DNA of 64,000 nt from Bradyrhizobium vignae (GTDB taxonomy: Bacteria > Pseudomonadota > Alphaproteobacteria > Rhizobiales > Xanthobacteraceae), in NCBI RefSeq assembly GCF_004114425.1, contig NZ_RDQF01000002.1, positions 186,001-250,000 on the forward strand, written 5' to 3'. Each line of letters begins with the position of its first letter. Within the stretch, counting starts at the first letter, position 1. This document shows positions 18,696 to 27,392 of this stretch, piece after piece. The notes under the pieces are model-generated. The model did not search any database. It worked only from the letters and a program-made list of their open reading frames with translations, and was not told where the DNA came from. The position numbers and the translations under genes are program-made.

Positions 18696-19151
18696 ATGTC
18701 GTACGACGACCTGATCAAACAGACCGAGGCTAGACGGCCGGCGGCGTGGGAGTTGCTCGGCGTCGGCGCCGTAGCCTACGATCAGACACGCGACCGCGTC
18801 ATGATCGAATGGCATGCCGAACCGCGGCATTGCCATTCCACCGAAGGGCATCCCAAGGGCGGCATCGTGCAGGGCGGGATTGTTACGGGCTGGCTCGATG
18901 CCACCATGGCGACTGCAAGTCTGCTGCGCGGCGAAAACCTGATTACGGTCGCCAGCCTCGAGATCAAGGTCGCATTTTTGCTGCCCGCACACCCAGGCCT
19001 GTATCGGACTTTCGGCAAGGTCGTCCGGCAAGGACGCAGCGTCGGCTTCCTGGAAGCCGAGCTCCGGGATCCGAACGACGTGCTTATCGCAACGGCGAGT
19101 TCGACGGCGGCTCTACGGCCCAAGACTCCCACCGGGACCAGCCCGGCGTGA
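18696..19151 (+). CDS. PaaI-type hotdog thioesterase
   Basis: 151 residues from the ATG at 18696. Hotdog fold landmarks: GHPKGGIVQGGIVTGWLDATMATA (the HG..QGG..  loop of the PaaI group, with the Asp on the central helix), ITVASLEIKVAFLLPA, and GRSVGFLEAELRDPNDVLIATASS. It should hydrolyse an acyl-CoA or aryl-CoA, perhaps to free CoA from dead-end esters. Alternative upstream starts at 18630 add residues without a family match. It follows the OYE gene by 108 bp on the same strand. Confidence 0.83.
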   Translation: MSYDDLIKQTEARRPAAWELLGVGAVAYDQTRDRVMIEWHAEPRHCHSTEGHPKGGIVQGGIVTGWLDATMATASLLRGENLITVASLEIKVAFLLPAHPGLYRTFGKVVRQGRSVGFLEAELRDPNDVLIATASSTAALRPKTPTGTSPA

Positions 19152-19199
19152 TATTTTTGCAGCGCTCGGCCCTCAAAAGCCGTAGAGCCGGACCCGGAT

Positions 19200-19681
19200 T
19201 GTCGAATGACAAGATCATAAAAGCATCCTGGAATACGACCTCGTTGGTGTCGTTCTGACCGCTCATCCGGCCGATTGGCCGACAGGTGATGCCGGGGTCT
19301 TCATGTCGACCAGGAACCAGGTCAGGCCGTACCCCCTGTATTCCTTGGTCGAGCCGGAGGTCCGGAACAGGCCGATCATGTAGTCCGCGATGTGCGCGCT
19401 GCTGGTCCGGACAGCAACCCTGCCAAAAGCGCTTCAGCGAGCGGCACTCCCAATGCCGCTCGGCCGGCCTCGCGAATAATGCCGAAGCCATCGCCGAGCG
19501 ACGCCCCTGCCCCGCAGGCGGTCTCGGAAGCCCATGCGAGATCCAGTCCGATATCCTGAAGCGACGACCAGAGCGCCGCCTTCCGGGCATCGTCGCGCTT
19601 CAGGATTATTGTCTGCGGATCGGCCAAATCCGCAAGGACACGCGAGGCGGTATCGACAACGAGGGTTTCCGAAGCTGACAT
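19200..19681 (-). pseudogene. Acyl-CoA dehydrogenase, internally deleted and frameshifted
   Basis: The first ~105 residues from the ATG at 19681 are an acyl-CoA dehydrogenase N-terminal helical domain (SLQDIGLDLAWASE, GFGIIREAGRAALGVPLAE). Near 19380 this joins, out of frame, a middle-domain piece: TSSAHIADYMIGLFRTSGST, then GLTWFLVDMKTP. A one-base shift near 19287 leads to PGITCRPIGRMSGQNDTNEVVF. The C-terminal helical domain is absent. It starts 14 bp after the CoA transferase stop, so it was the last gene of the transporter operon. The pathway has lost this dehydrogenase. Confidence 0.75.
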
Positions 19682-19694
19682 CGTCCTTTTCTCG

Positions 19695-20918
19695 TTAAGT
19701 GGATGAAGGGCGCGGGCCAATCACGCCCTCGGTTCGGAGCGTTGCGATTTCGGGCTCCGACATGTCGAGCATGGACGACAGTACCTCGTCGGTGTTCGCA
19801 CCCAATCTCGAGGAGACCGCAGCGGGCAACCTGTCGGCACCGTGGATGCGGATCGGACTGTCCGGAATCACGATGCGTCCAAACTGCGGATGCTCGAGCC
19901 ATTCCAGCATCCCGCGCGCATGCATATGCCGGTCGTTGCAGACCTCTTCCAGGTCGCGCACCGGCGCGGAGGGAACCTTGAAGTTCGCCAGCGCCGCGCA
20001 GGCCTCCTCGCGGGTGATCTTTGAGCTCCAGTCCGCGATCAGCTGGTCGGTTTCGTCCATGTTGCGAACGCGCGCAACCTTGTCCCGAAAACGCGGATCG
20101 TCGGCGAGCTCGGTACGCCCGATGGCTTGCAGCAGGGCGGCCCAATGCTTTTCGTTGGTTGCGATGATCGCGATGTAGCCGTCGCTCGCCGGATAGACAT
20201 TGTAGGGCGCAGCGGACAAACCGCCGTGGCGATTGCCGGTGCGCGGCGGCGCCCTGCCGATGTCGTACATATAGCCAAGGTTGGACGCGAGCGCGGGAAA
20301 TACGGCTTCCTGCATCGCCACTTCCACTAACCGCCCGACGCCCGTGATCTGCCGCTCGTATAATGCGGTCATCACGCCGGCATAGAGGTGAATGCCGCTC
20401 ATGAAGTCGACCAGCGCGGGACCGGCCTTCACCGGCGGGCTATCTGGAAAACCCGTGACGCTCATCAGCCCCGACACGGCCTGAACGGTCACGTCCATCG
20501 CCAGATTGTCCTTGTCCGGACCCGACAGCCCGTAGCCGGATCCAGAGGCGTAGACCAGCCGGGGATTGAGCTCGTGGAGTACCGACCAGCCGATGCCGAG
20601 ACGATCCATCACGCCGGGCGCGTAGTTTTCAAGCAGAACGTCGGCGCCCTCGGCTAGACGCTTAAGAATTTCCTTGCCCTTGGCCGATTTCAGATCGAGC
20701 GTGATGCACTTCTTGTGGCCGTTCAGCATCGCAAACGGCGCGCCCGAGCCGCGGCTGACGCTGTCGCGCTGACGAACTGGCTCGCCGGCAAGCGGCTCGA
20801 TCTTGACCACTTTGGCCCCGGCTTTGGCCATCAGGTAAGTTGCGTACGGCCCTTGATAGACCTGACCAAGATCGATGACTGTAAGGCCATCGAGCGGAAG
20901 ATTGCGTCGACCCTGCAT
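19695..20918 (-). CDS. CaiB/BaiF family (family III) CoA transferase
   Basis: 407 residues, full length. Landmarks: GLTVIDLGQVYQGPYATYLMA, AGAKVVKIEP, FAMLNGHKKCITLDLKSAKG, LLENYAPGVMDRLGIG and VDFMSGIHLYAGVM (the Asp of the family active site). It activates a carboxylic acid to its CoA ester using a CoA donor. It sits directly downstream of the Liv-type transporter genes on the same strand, so uptake and activation of the same compound are probably co-expressed. Confidence 0.88.
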   Translation of the reverse strand: MQGRRNLPLDGLTVIDLGQVYQGPYATYLMAKAGAKVVKIEPLAGEPVRQRDSVSRGSGAPFAMLNGHKKCITLDLKSAKGKEILKRLAEGADVLLENYAPGVMDRLGIGWSVLHELNPRLVYASGSGYGLSGPDKDNLAMDVTVQAVSGLMSVTGFPDSPPVKAGPALVDFMSGIHLYAGVMTALYERQITGVGRLVEVAMQEAVFPALASNLGYMYDIGRAPPRTGNRHGGLSAAPYNVYPASDGYIAIIATNEKHWAALLQAIGRTELADDPRFRDKVARVRNMDETDQLIADWSSKITREEACAALANFKVPSAPVRDLEEVCNDRHMHARGMLEWLEHPQFGRIVIPDSPIRIHGADRLPAAVSSRLGANTDEVLSSMLDMSEPEIATLRTEGVIGPRPSST

Positions 20919-20956
20919 GTGTCCTTCTCAGATTTCTTTGCAATAAGTTATCTCTG

Positions 20957-21670
20957 CTAAGCGCCGAGATAGGCTTCCTGGATGTCGGGCGCGTCGGCGA
21001 TCTCGCAGGCCGATCCCTCGCGGACGATCGAGCCCACCCTCAGCACGTAGGCGCGATCGGCAATCTTAAGCGCCGCACGCATATTCTGTTCGACCAGAAG
21101 GGCCGAGAGGCCCTTGGCCCGCAGCGCGCCAATCGCGCCGAGCACGAATTTTGAGAAGAACGGCGACAAGCCGAGCGACGGCTCGTCGAACAAAATAAGC
21201 CGCGGCCGCGCCATCAGACCGCGACCGATCGCTAGCATCTGCTGCTCGCCGCCGCTTAAGTTGCCGGCGGCCTGCCCGAAGCGCTCGCGCAGGCGCGGAA
21301 ACATGTTCAGGACGTCCTCGACCGAGAACACGGGGCCACTGCCGAACGCGTCGACGATCTTCAAGTTCGCCTCGACGGTCATCGACGGGAATATCTCGCG
21401 CCCCTCGGGCACGTGGCTGATCCCCGCGCGGCTGAGCTCCCAGGGCCTGCGCCCGTCGATGCGTTGTTCGGCAAACTCGATGCGCCCTGCCGTGATCGGC
21501 AAGACGCCGGAAAGTGCGTTCAACAGCGTCGTCTTGCCGGCGCCGTTGGCGCCGAGAATGGCAACGATCTCGCCGCGCTTGACGGAGAGCGAGACGCCGC
21601 GAAGCGCAACGACCTTGCCGTAAGCCGCCGATACGTCCTTGACGCTCAGCAGCGTCCCATCACTCGTCAT
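20957..21670 (-). CDS. Liv-type (HAAT) ABC transporter ATP-binding protein, LivF-like
   Basis: 237 residues. Walker A GANGAGKTT near 40-48, signature LSGGEQQMLAIGRGLM near 135, Walker B LILFDEPSLGLSP, and VPEGREIFPSMTVEANL typical of LivF. It is one of two ATPases of a hydrophobic amino acid/acid uptake system. It overlaps the LivG-like gene by 11 bp. Confidence 0.92.
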   Translation of the reverse strand: MTSDGTLLSVKDVSAAYGKVVALRGVSLSVKRGEIVAILGANGAGKTTLLNALSGVLPITAGRIEFAEQRIDGRRPWELSRAGISHVPEGREIFPSMTVEANLKIVDAFGSGPVFSVEDVLNMFPRLRERFGQAAGNLSGGEQQMLAIGRGLMARPRLILFDEPSLGLSPFFSKFVLGAIGALRAKGLSALLVEQNMRAALKIADRAYVLRVGSIVREGSACEIADAPDIQEAYLGA

Positions 21671-22445
21671 CGTCAGCCCCCAGATATGCGGTCACGACCT
21701 CCGGATGACTGAGAACTTGATGCGGCGCGTCTACCACGACCGGCATGCCGTCGACGACGACGAGCGCACGGCCGCAGAGTTGCCGGATCACGCTCATGTC
21801 GTGCTCCACGATGAGGATGGTCCGCCCCGGCGCGATCGCACGGATCAGTGCAATGAAGTCGGCAGTCTCGCGGCCGTTCATGCCGGCGGCCGGCTCGTCT
21901 AGAAACATGATTTTCGGATCGGTCATCAATGCGATGCCGACAGCGAGCCGGCGCTGCACGCCATACGCGAGCACGCCCGCCTTTCGGTGCCGCTCTCCGT
22001 CAAGGCCGATAAGCTTGAGCACCTCCTCGACGCGAGCTTGGAAGGCCTGCTGGTCCCCGACAAAGGTTTTGCTGCCGAAGATTCGGCCCAAGACCCCGTG
22101 ATGGAAGCTGGCATGGCGCCCGAACAGGAGATTTTCAAGCACCGTGCTTTCGGCAAACACCGCCGTCCTTTGGAAGGTTCGGGCGACACCCGAGCGCGCG
22201 ATGTGATGCGGCGGCATCCCCGCGATCTCGCTGCCCATAATGCGGATCGATCCGCTAGTCGGGACTGTAATACCGCAGAGAATGTCGAACAACGTCGACT
22301 TGCCCGCGCCATTCGGACCGATGATGCCGAAAATCTCGCCTTCCTGAACGTCGAGGCTGACGCCGTTCAGGGCTGTCACGCCTCCATACCGCTTGACGAC
22401 ATCCCGGGCCGAGACGGCCGGACGCTCAGCGACTGCGATCGTCAT
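21660..22445 (-). CDS. Liv-type ABC transporter ATP-binding protein, LivG-like
   Basis: 261 residues from the ATG at 22445, with GAGGGA upstream; the longer frame to 22508 overlaps the permease more and is unlikely. Walker A GPNGAGKST near 41-49, ARTFQRTAVFAESTVLENL (Q-loop region), Walker B IMFLDEPAAGMN, and H-loop VEHDM. Instead of the usual LSGG-type signature the sequence reads LAYGVQRRLAVGIALM, as in many LivG proteins. It works with LivF at the inner face of the membrane. Confidence 0.92.
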   Translation of the reverse strand: MTIAVAERPAVSARDVVKRYGGVTALNGVSLDVQEGEIFGIIGPNGAGKSTLFDILCGITVPTSGSIRIMGSEIAGMPPHHIARSGVARTFQRTAVFAESTVLENLLFGRHASFHHGVLGRIFGSKTFVGDQQAFQARVEEVLKLIGLDGERHRKAGVLAYGVQRRLAVGIALMTDPKIMFLDEPAAGMNGRETADFIALIRAIAPGRTILIVEHDMSVIRQLCGRALVVVDGMPVVVDAPHQVLSHPEVVTAYLGADDDE

Positions 22446-23457
22446 CTGTCTTCCCTCCGAACCGGTCACGCAGGGCGACGCCCACTTGATGCAGACCCCC
22501 TGGGGCAAACATCATGATCAGAATGATGACCGACGAAAACAGCAGGATCCTTATGTTCGGATCGAGGTTCATCGCCTGAGGAATCAACGTGAACACTGCA
22601 GCACCGATGACGGGACCGATCACGAGTTGAGCGCCGCCCAGCAGCACCATCAAGAGTCCGTCAACAGTGTTTGCGACGCTGAACACCTCGGGTGTCACGA
22701 TCTGGGTGTAGGGAACAGCTAGCGCGCCGGCCAACGCAGCGAACGGCGCGCTCAGCATGAATGCCTTCAGCCGGACACGCGCGACATCGACACCCACGGA
22801 GCGGGCGAGATGAGGATTCTGACGCACACTGTCCATCGCCGCGCCGAAGGGAGACCGGCGCAGGGCTACAAGGAACAGGATCGCGACCAGGAGAATGGTG
22901 GCGGTGACCGCAAAGTAGGTTGGCGGATCCGACAATTGAAGTGGACCGATCTCGATTGGTGGGAACCCGAACAGACCGAGCGGACCTCCGGTGATTTCGT
23001 CGAGATTTGTCGCCGCGACCATAGCCACGCCGGTAAGCCCCCACGAGACGATCGAGAAATACGCACCGGTCAAGCGCAGCGTAATGACGCCGATGATCGC
23101 GGCCAGCACTACGGACAAGACGAGCGCGATGAGCACCGAGACGTCGAAAGGTAGCCCCAGTTTGCCCATCCCTATCGCCGCGCCATAAGCGCCGAGACCG
23201 AAGAACAAGCATTGGCCGAGCGGGACTTCGCCGACACCACCGAGGATGATGTTGATGCTCAAGGCAAACAGGGCGAACGCGCAGGTATAGCCTGCCAGCG
23301 TTACCACAAACGGGTCGGTGAAGGTGTAACCGCACACCGCGATGACGAAGAGAGAGCAAATGGCGTAGGAGGCTTCCCGGGCGGTGCGTCCGGACCTGTT
23401 CTTGTCCGAAACAGCCACCAGTTTCCTGTCAATCATGGTGCCGAAGTGGGTCGCCAT
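22426..23457 (-). CDS. Liv-type ABC transporter permease, LivM-like
   Basis: 343 residues from the ATG at 23457, one base after the LivH-like stop. The protein is hydrophobic, with about nine or ten membrane segments (e.g. ALFALSINIILGGVGEVPLGQCLFFGLGAYGAAIGM). It has the EAA-like loop RRSPFGAAMDSVRQNPHLARSVGVDV near 205-230, which contacts the ATPases. It overlaps LivG by 20 bp, implying translational coupling. Confidence 0.91.
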   Translation of the reverse strand: MATHFGTMIDRKLVAVSDKNRSGRTAREASYAICSLFVIAVCGYTFTDPFVVTLAGYTCAFALFALSINIILGGVGEVPLGQCLFFGLGAYGAAIGMGKLGLPFDVSVLIALVLSVVLAAIIGVITLRLTGAYFSIVSWGLTGVAMVAATNLDEITGGPLGLFGFPPIEIGPLQLSDPPTYFAVTATILLVAILFLVALRRSPFGAAMDSVRQNPHLARSVGVDVARVRLKAFMLSAPFAALAGALAVPYTQIVTPEVFSVANTVDGLLMVLLGGAQLVIGPVIGAAVFTLIPQAMNLDPNIRILLFSSVIILIMMFAPGGLHQVGVALRDRFGGKTDDDRSR

Positions 23458-23458
23458 A

Positions 23459-24334
23459 TTAGTGCCGATGCTGCTGGAGTTGACCGAGCAGTCCCTGTGG
23501 ACGGAACAGCAGTGTGGCGATGACAAGCGCCCAGCCCAACGCGGGCGTCCAAGAGACGGAGACATAAGTTTCAAACAACGCGTTGGCGACACCGATCAGA
23601 AGCGCTCCCAGCATCGCGCCGGGAATACTGCCCATGCCGCCCAGAATGACGACGGTAAATCCGACGATTAGGGCGCTGTATCCCATGGTTGGGTAGATCG
23701 TCGAGATCGGCGCCAGAAGCGCACCGGCAAGACCCGCCGCGGCGACCCCGAGCACAAAGGCCAGCGTGCGTATCCAGGGTACGTCAATCCCGCAATAGAG
23801 CGCGCCGCGCGCGTTCTGGGCGACCGCGACGACCTGCTGACCTCTAATACTCAGGCGAAGCCAAAGGCCGAGGGCACCGAGCACGAGCACTGAGCAGACG
23901 AAGATGAAAACGCGCTGCGAAGTAACGAAGATCCCGAAAAATCGCATCGTGCTCTGGCCTAGCGGCGACGGCACAGCAAGCGGATCCGGCCCGAAGATCA
24001 GGATCAATCCGGCCACCGCGGCCTGACCGAGCGCGAAGGTCACGATCAATGAGCCGTGATGCGAGTTTCCGTAGAGGCTGCGCCGGATGACCATCCATTC
24101 GGTGATCGCACCGATGATCACGACGATCAGGACGGCCAACGGTACAGCGGCCAAATAGTTAAGGCCTTGCGACGCCAGCAAATAGCAGGCGTAGCCGCCC
24201 ATGGCGAAGAACGCGCCATGGGCAAAGTTTGCGATGCCGACGATTCCAAAGATCAGGGTTAGGCCGACGGCGATGACCGCATAGCCGGCGCCCAGCACCA
24301 ATCCGTTGACCAAGGTTTGAGCCAAAAGTTCCAA
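23459..24334 (-). CDS. Liv-type ABC transporter permease, LivH-like
   Basis: 291 residues with about eight membrane segments. Landmarks: NGLVLGAGYAVIAVGLTLIFGIVGIANFAHGAFFAMGGY at the N-terminus, RGQQVVAVAQNARGALYCGIDV as ATPase-contacting loop, and VILGGMGSIPGAMLGALLIG near 245. It forms the channel together with LivM. Confidence 0.92.
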   Translation of the reverse strand: MELLAQTLVNGLVLGAGYAVIAVGLTLIFGIVGIANFAHGAFFAMGGYACYLLASQGLNYLAAVPLAVLIVVIIGAITEWMVIRRSLYGNSHHGSLIVTFALGQAAVAGLILIFGPDPLAVPSPLGQSTMRFFGIFVTSQRVFIFVCSVLVLGALGLWLRLSIRGQQVVAVAQNARGALYCGIDVPWIRTLAFVLGVAAAGLAGALLAPISTIYPTMGYSALIVGFTVVILGGMGSIPGAMLGALLIGVANALFETYVSVSWTPALGWALVIATLLFRPQGLLGQLQQHRH

Positions 24335-24373
24335 AGCCGTCGCACCTTCTACTTTTTGATCAGTGGTCGGTCC

Positions 24374-25531
24374 TCAATTCGCGCTGACGCGCTCAAGCTG
24401 AACGACTTCCCCGTTCTCGACTCGCTGAATGTAGAAGTACGGCGCGCGTGCCCTTCCCTTTCCGTCGAACTTCAGCAGACCACGCGGGCTCTGCCAAGCG
24501 CCTTCACGAATGACCTTCGAGATCCTGTCGTAGTCGCTATCGGTGGCCGCTTTGTCCATCGCAGAAGCGATCAGATTAATCGCTTCGAAGATCACAAGAT
24601 CGCCCTTGCCGGGCAGGCTGTTGAATTTCTTTTGGTAGTTCTCCACGAATTCCTTCCCATCATGCCCCGGATCGGAGGCCATGAAGATTTCACCCGTGAT
24701 GACGCCATTCATGGCCCCCTCAGAGGGCTTGATCATGCCCGCCGTTACCACCCCCGGCGACATCGCCTCAATCTTGAAGCCGCCGATTTGTCGCACCTGT
24801 TTCCAGAGCTGAGCTGCACGCGCCGGATAGGCATCGGCGACGTAAATCATGTCGGGATTGCTCGCCTTTATCTTGGTGAGGATAGACGTGAAGTCATTGG
24901 TCTCGGCATCGTAGGTCGATGTGCTGACCAGTTCGATGTCGGCTGACTTGAGGCTTTCTTTCAGCTTCTCCAGAACGGTCTTATTAAACTCAGAGTTCTC
25001 GCCCATGTAGGCCACCGTCTTGGGCTTCAAGGTTTTGACGATGTAGGCATTGAAGGCTTCCGAATTCAGCGAAACGGTATTGTTTATTTGGAATAGCCAA
25101 GGGCTGCCCTGATCGGTGATGGCATCGGCCTGTGCTGCCGCGTTAACCTGAAGAATGCGCTTCTTCGTGACGGAGGATTCCGCGAGCACGACCGAGCTGT
25201 TCGTGCCGCCGGTAATCGCCTTCACGCGACCGACGGACATCAGCTTCTGCACCGCTGCAACCCCGCCCTGCGGCGTGCCCTTTTCGTCCTCGAAGACTAG
25301 TTCGATCTTCCGGCCCCCGAGAATACCGCCGCGTTGATTAATGAGGTCCGCCGCATACTCGGCGCCGCGCTGCAACTCCTGGCCGTAAGTCGCTGCCGCG
25401 CCGCTCAGCGGCAGCGCAAGACCGATCTTTACCGGGTCGGCTGCCATCGCGTTGGGCGCGTAAGCGAGCTGCAAGGTGCTGGCAACGATGGCCCCAACCG
25501 AAAAGATGCTCCTTAGTCGATCCGCATGCAT
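24374..25531 (-). CDS. Liv-type ABC transporter substrate-binding protein, LivK-like
   Basis: 386 residues from the ATG at 25531, with GGGGGAAG upstream. Signal peptide (IFSVGAIVASTLQLAYAPNAMA) with cleavage near residue 31. Mature part: VKIGLALPLSGAAATYGQEL, RKIELVFEDEKGTPQGGVAAVQKL, and AITGGTNSSVVLAESSVTKK. It is a type I periplasmic binding fold. Its position directly upstream of a CoA transferase and a dienelactone-hydrolase-like gene suggests that the ligand is an organic or aromatic acid and not an amino acid; that is inference. Confidence 0.91.
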   Translation of the reverse strand: MHADRLRSIFSVGAIVASTLQLAYAPNAMAADPVKIGLALPLSGAAATYGQELQRGAEYAADLINQRGGILGGRKIELVFEDEKGTPQGGVAAVQKLMSVGRVKAITGGTNSSVVLAESSVTKKRILQVNAAAQADAITDQGSPWLFQINNTVSLNSEAFNAYIVKTLKPKTVAYMGENSEFNKTVLEKLKESLKSADIELVSTSTYDAETNDFTSILTKIKASNPDMIYVADAYPARAAQLWKQVRQIGGFKIEAMSPGVVTAGMIKPSEGAMNGVITGEIFMASDPGHDGKEFVENYQKKFNSLPGKGDLVIFEAINLIASAMDKAATDSDYDRISKVIREGAWQSPRGLLKFDGKGRARAPYFYIQRVENGEVVQLERVSAN

Positions 25532-25620
25532 AATCGTTCTTCCCCCATGATTGTATCGCGAGGCGCACTGCGACGCCGCCGCGGCTCTCTTGAATGTATG
25601 TTCGTCTCGGGCCTTCGAGC

Positions 25621-26367
25621 TCAATTCAGGTTGCGCTGAAAGAGATCGAACAGACGCTCCCAATGCCGCTCGGTGCTCGCCTTGTGGTAAAGGCGACGGG
25701 TTGGAAAGGCGAAGCCGTGTTCGGCTTCCGGATAGTATTCCATCCGTCCGTTGATGCCGGTTGCCTTGATCGCCTGCGACACCTGCTCGAGCATCTCGGG
25801 CGGCGCGTAATGATCATGCTCAGCCAGAGCAAAATATATCTCGCCCTTGATCTTGTCGGTGACGAGATGAGCCGAATCCGGTTGGTCGGTGACGAGACGC
25901 GCGCCGTAGACGGAGGCGCCGGCGGCCATGCGATCGGGAAACATGCCCATCGCATAGTAGACGTAGCGGCCGCTCATGCAATAACCGACGCATCCCGTCT
26001 TGCCTTGCCGCGCCGCCGGCTCGTTGGCGAGGAAGTCGAACATCGCCTGCGTGTCTTCCATCACCATGGTGTTCGTGAGGTGGCGATTGAGCTTCCACAT
26101 CAGCTCGAGCTTATCCGCGCAAGCAGGATCCCACAGCCGATTGGCGTCAAGGTCGACGCAGCGGACCATGCGGTAATACATGTTGGGCATGATGACGTAG
26201 TAGCCGACCGTTGCGAGACGCCGGCACATGTCTGACAGCTCCTCGCGGAGGCCGACCGAGTCCATATAGAAGATGACGACAGGGAACGGTCCTGGACGAT
26301 CCGGATGAAACACATACGTGTTCATCACCCCATCCCTGGTTCTCAGATCGACTACCTTCTCTTGCAC
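25621..26367 (-). CDS. Dienelactone hydrolase family protein
   Basis: 248 residues. Alpha/beta hydrolase of the DLH family: PFPVVIFYMDSVGLREELSDM, the nucleophile elbow GYCMSGRYVYYAMG with Cys near residue 130, ALAEHDHYAPPEML for the acid, and EYYPEAEHGFAFP with the His near 216. The Cys-Asp-His set is intact. DLH enzymes open dienelactones in chloroaromatic degradation, but many members act on other esters or lactones. Upstream of LivK on the same strand by about 90 bp, probably the same operon. Confidence 0.86.
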   Translation of the reverse strand: MQEKVVDLRTRDGVMNTYVFHPDRPGPFPVVIFYMDSVGLREELSDMCRRLATVGYYVIMPNMYYRMVRCVDLDANRLWDPACADKLELMWKLNRHLTNTMVMEDTQAMFDFLANEPAARQGKTGCVGYCMSGRYVYYAMGMFPDRMAAGASVYGARLVTDQPDSAHLVTDKIKGEIYFALAEHDHYAPPEMLEQVSQAIKATGINGRMEYYPEAEHGFAFPTRRLYHKASTERHWERLFDLFQRNLN

Positions 26368-26507
26368 GACTCCACCCTTTTTTAGCCATCTTGTATCCCC
26401 GCGCCTTCAAGGCGTGAGGTGGGCTGGAGCATGTGCCGGGCTGAACCTGAAAGCCAGAGCTTTACAGATAAGGGTGCGTATTTACAGATATGTGAAAATG
26501 GATTTCC

Positions 26508-27287
26508 TCAGTTGCGAGCTTTCGTCGCGGGCGTGAGATCCTCCTGGGAGACGAATTTGTCGATGCCCTCGCGAAGTGATCTCAGGATTTGCGTTCGCTT
26601 GGAGACAAGCCGATCGACTGGCCCGCCGACGCCGATTGCCAGGATCCGGCCGTGGCGTCGCTCGGGCAACAACATGCCGATGACGCCAGCACCAGGCGTG
26701 ACGGTATGAAGCGAAACGACGTAGCCCTCCTTGCGGATCTTTCGGACTTTCTGCATCAGCTCTTTCAAATCGATCTTCTTTTTCCGATCCTCTTCTTCGA
26801 AGTTGATGCGGCGCACAAGCTTCTCGATCATGTCATCCGAACGGGCGCTCAATAGCATCCATCCGAGGCCCGAACGCGCGAGGGGCCGAATCGTCCCGGG
26901 CCTCACCAAGAACTGAATCGCACGCGGCGATGGCTGAACATGGATATATTGCATGTACAGGTCGCTTTGAGTCGCGATGCTGACGGTCTCTTCCGTTTCC
27001 TTGTTGAGGTGGTTGACCAACGCGGAAATTCCGCGTTCGCCGAATAGCGCGCTCTGCACCCAGTTTCCGAGTTGCACGATACGCATGGTCGGCATGTAGG
27101 TGCGCGAATATCGGTCAAAGTCGACATAGCCAAGCACCACCATGCTCTTGAGCACCGCAGAAGCGCTTGAGACGGGGTAGCCGAAGCGCAGCGCGACCTC
27201 CTTGAGACTCAATGGCCTCTGCACTTCGTCGAAATATTCCAAGATTTCGAACAGCCGCTTGGCCGTTTTGATAACCTCTTTGGACAT
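26508..27287 (-). CDS. IclR-family transcriptional regulator
   Basis: 259 residues, full length. N-terminal winged HTH (TAKRLFEILEYFDEVQRPLSLKEVALRFGYPVSSASAVLKSM, residues ~8-50) and C-terminal effector domain (VSIATQSDLYMQYIHVQPS, IRPLARSGLGWMLLSA, GYVVSLHTVTPGAGVIGMLLP). IclR proteins sense small acids and switch catabolic operons. It is the first gene of the minus-strand cluster and is divergent from a crotonase gene 105 bp away, so it likely controls both directions. Confidence 0.88.
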   Translation of the reverse strand: MSKEVIKTAKRLFEILEYFDEVQRPLSLKEVALRFGYPVSSASAVLKSMVVLGYVDFDRYSRTYMPTMRIVQLGNWVQSALFGERGISALVNHLNKETEETVSIATQSDLYMQYIHVQPSPRAIQFLVRPGTIRPLARSGLGWMLLSARSDDMIEKLVRRINFEEEDRKKKIDLKELMQKVRKIRKEGYVVSLHTVTPGAGVIGMLLPERRHGRILAIGVGGPVDRLVSKRTQILRSLREGIDKFVSQEDLTPATKARN

Positions 27288-27392
27288 GGCACCCCTCTCT
27301 GCGTTTCACATAGATAGAAAACTTTTCGCCGAAACGAAAGCCGTTCCGCGCGTTTCCGGTATTTGCTAGGAGGCTACTTAACGGAGGTCACC
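27288..27392. promoter_or_regulatory. Divergent promoter region, IclR/crotonase
   Basis: 105 bp between the two divergent starts. CTTTTCGCCGAAACGAAAG at 27322-27340 is an imperfect palindrome (CTTT...AAAG ends) and a candidate IclR site. GGAGGT lies directly before the crotonase ATG at 27393. Confidence 0.4.
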
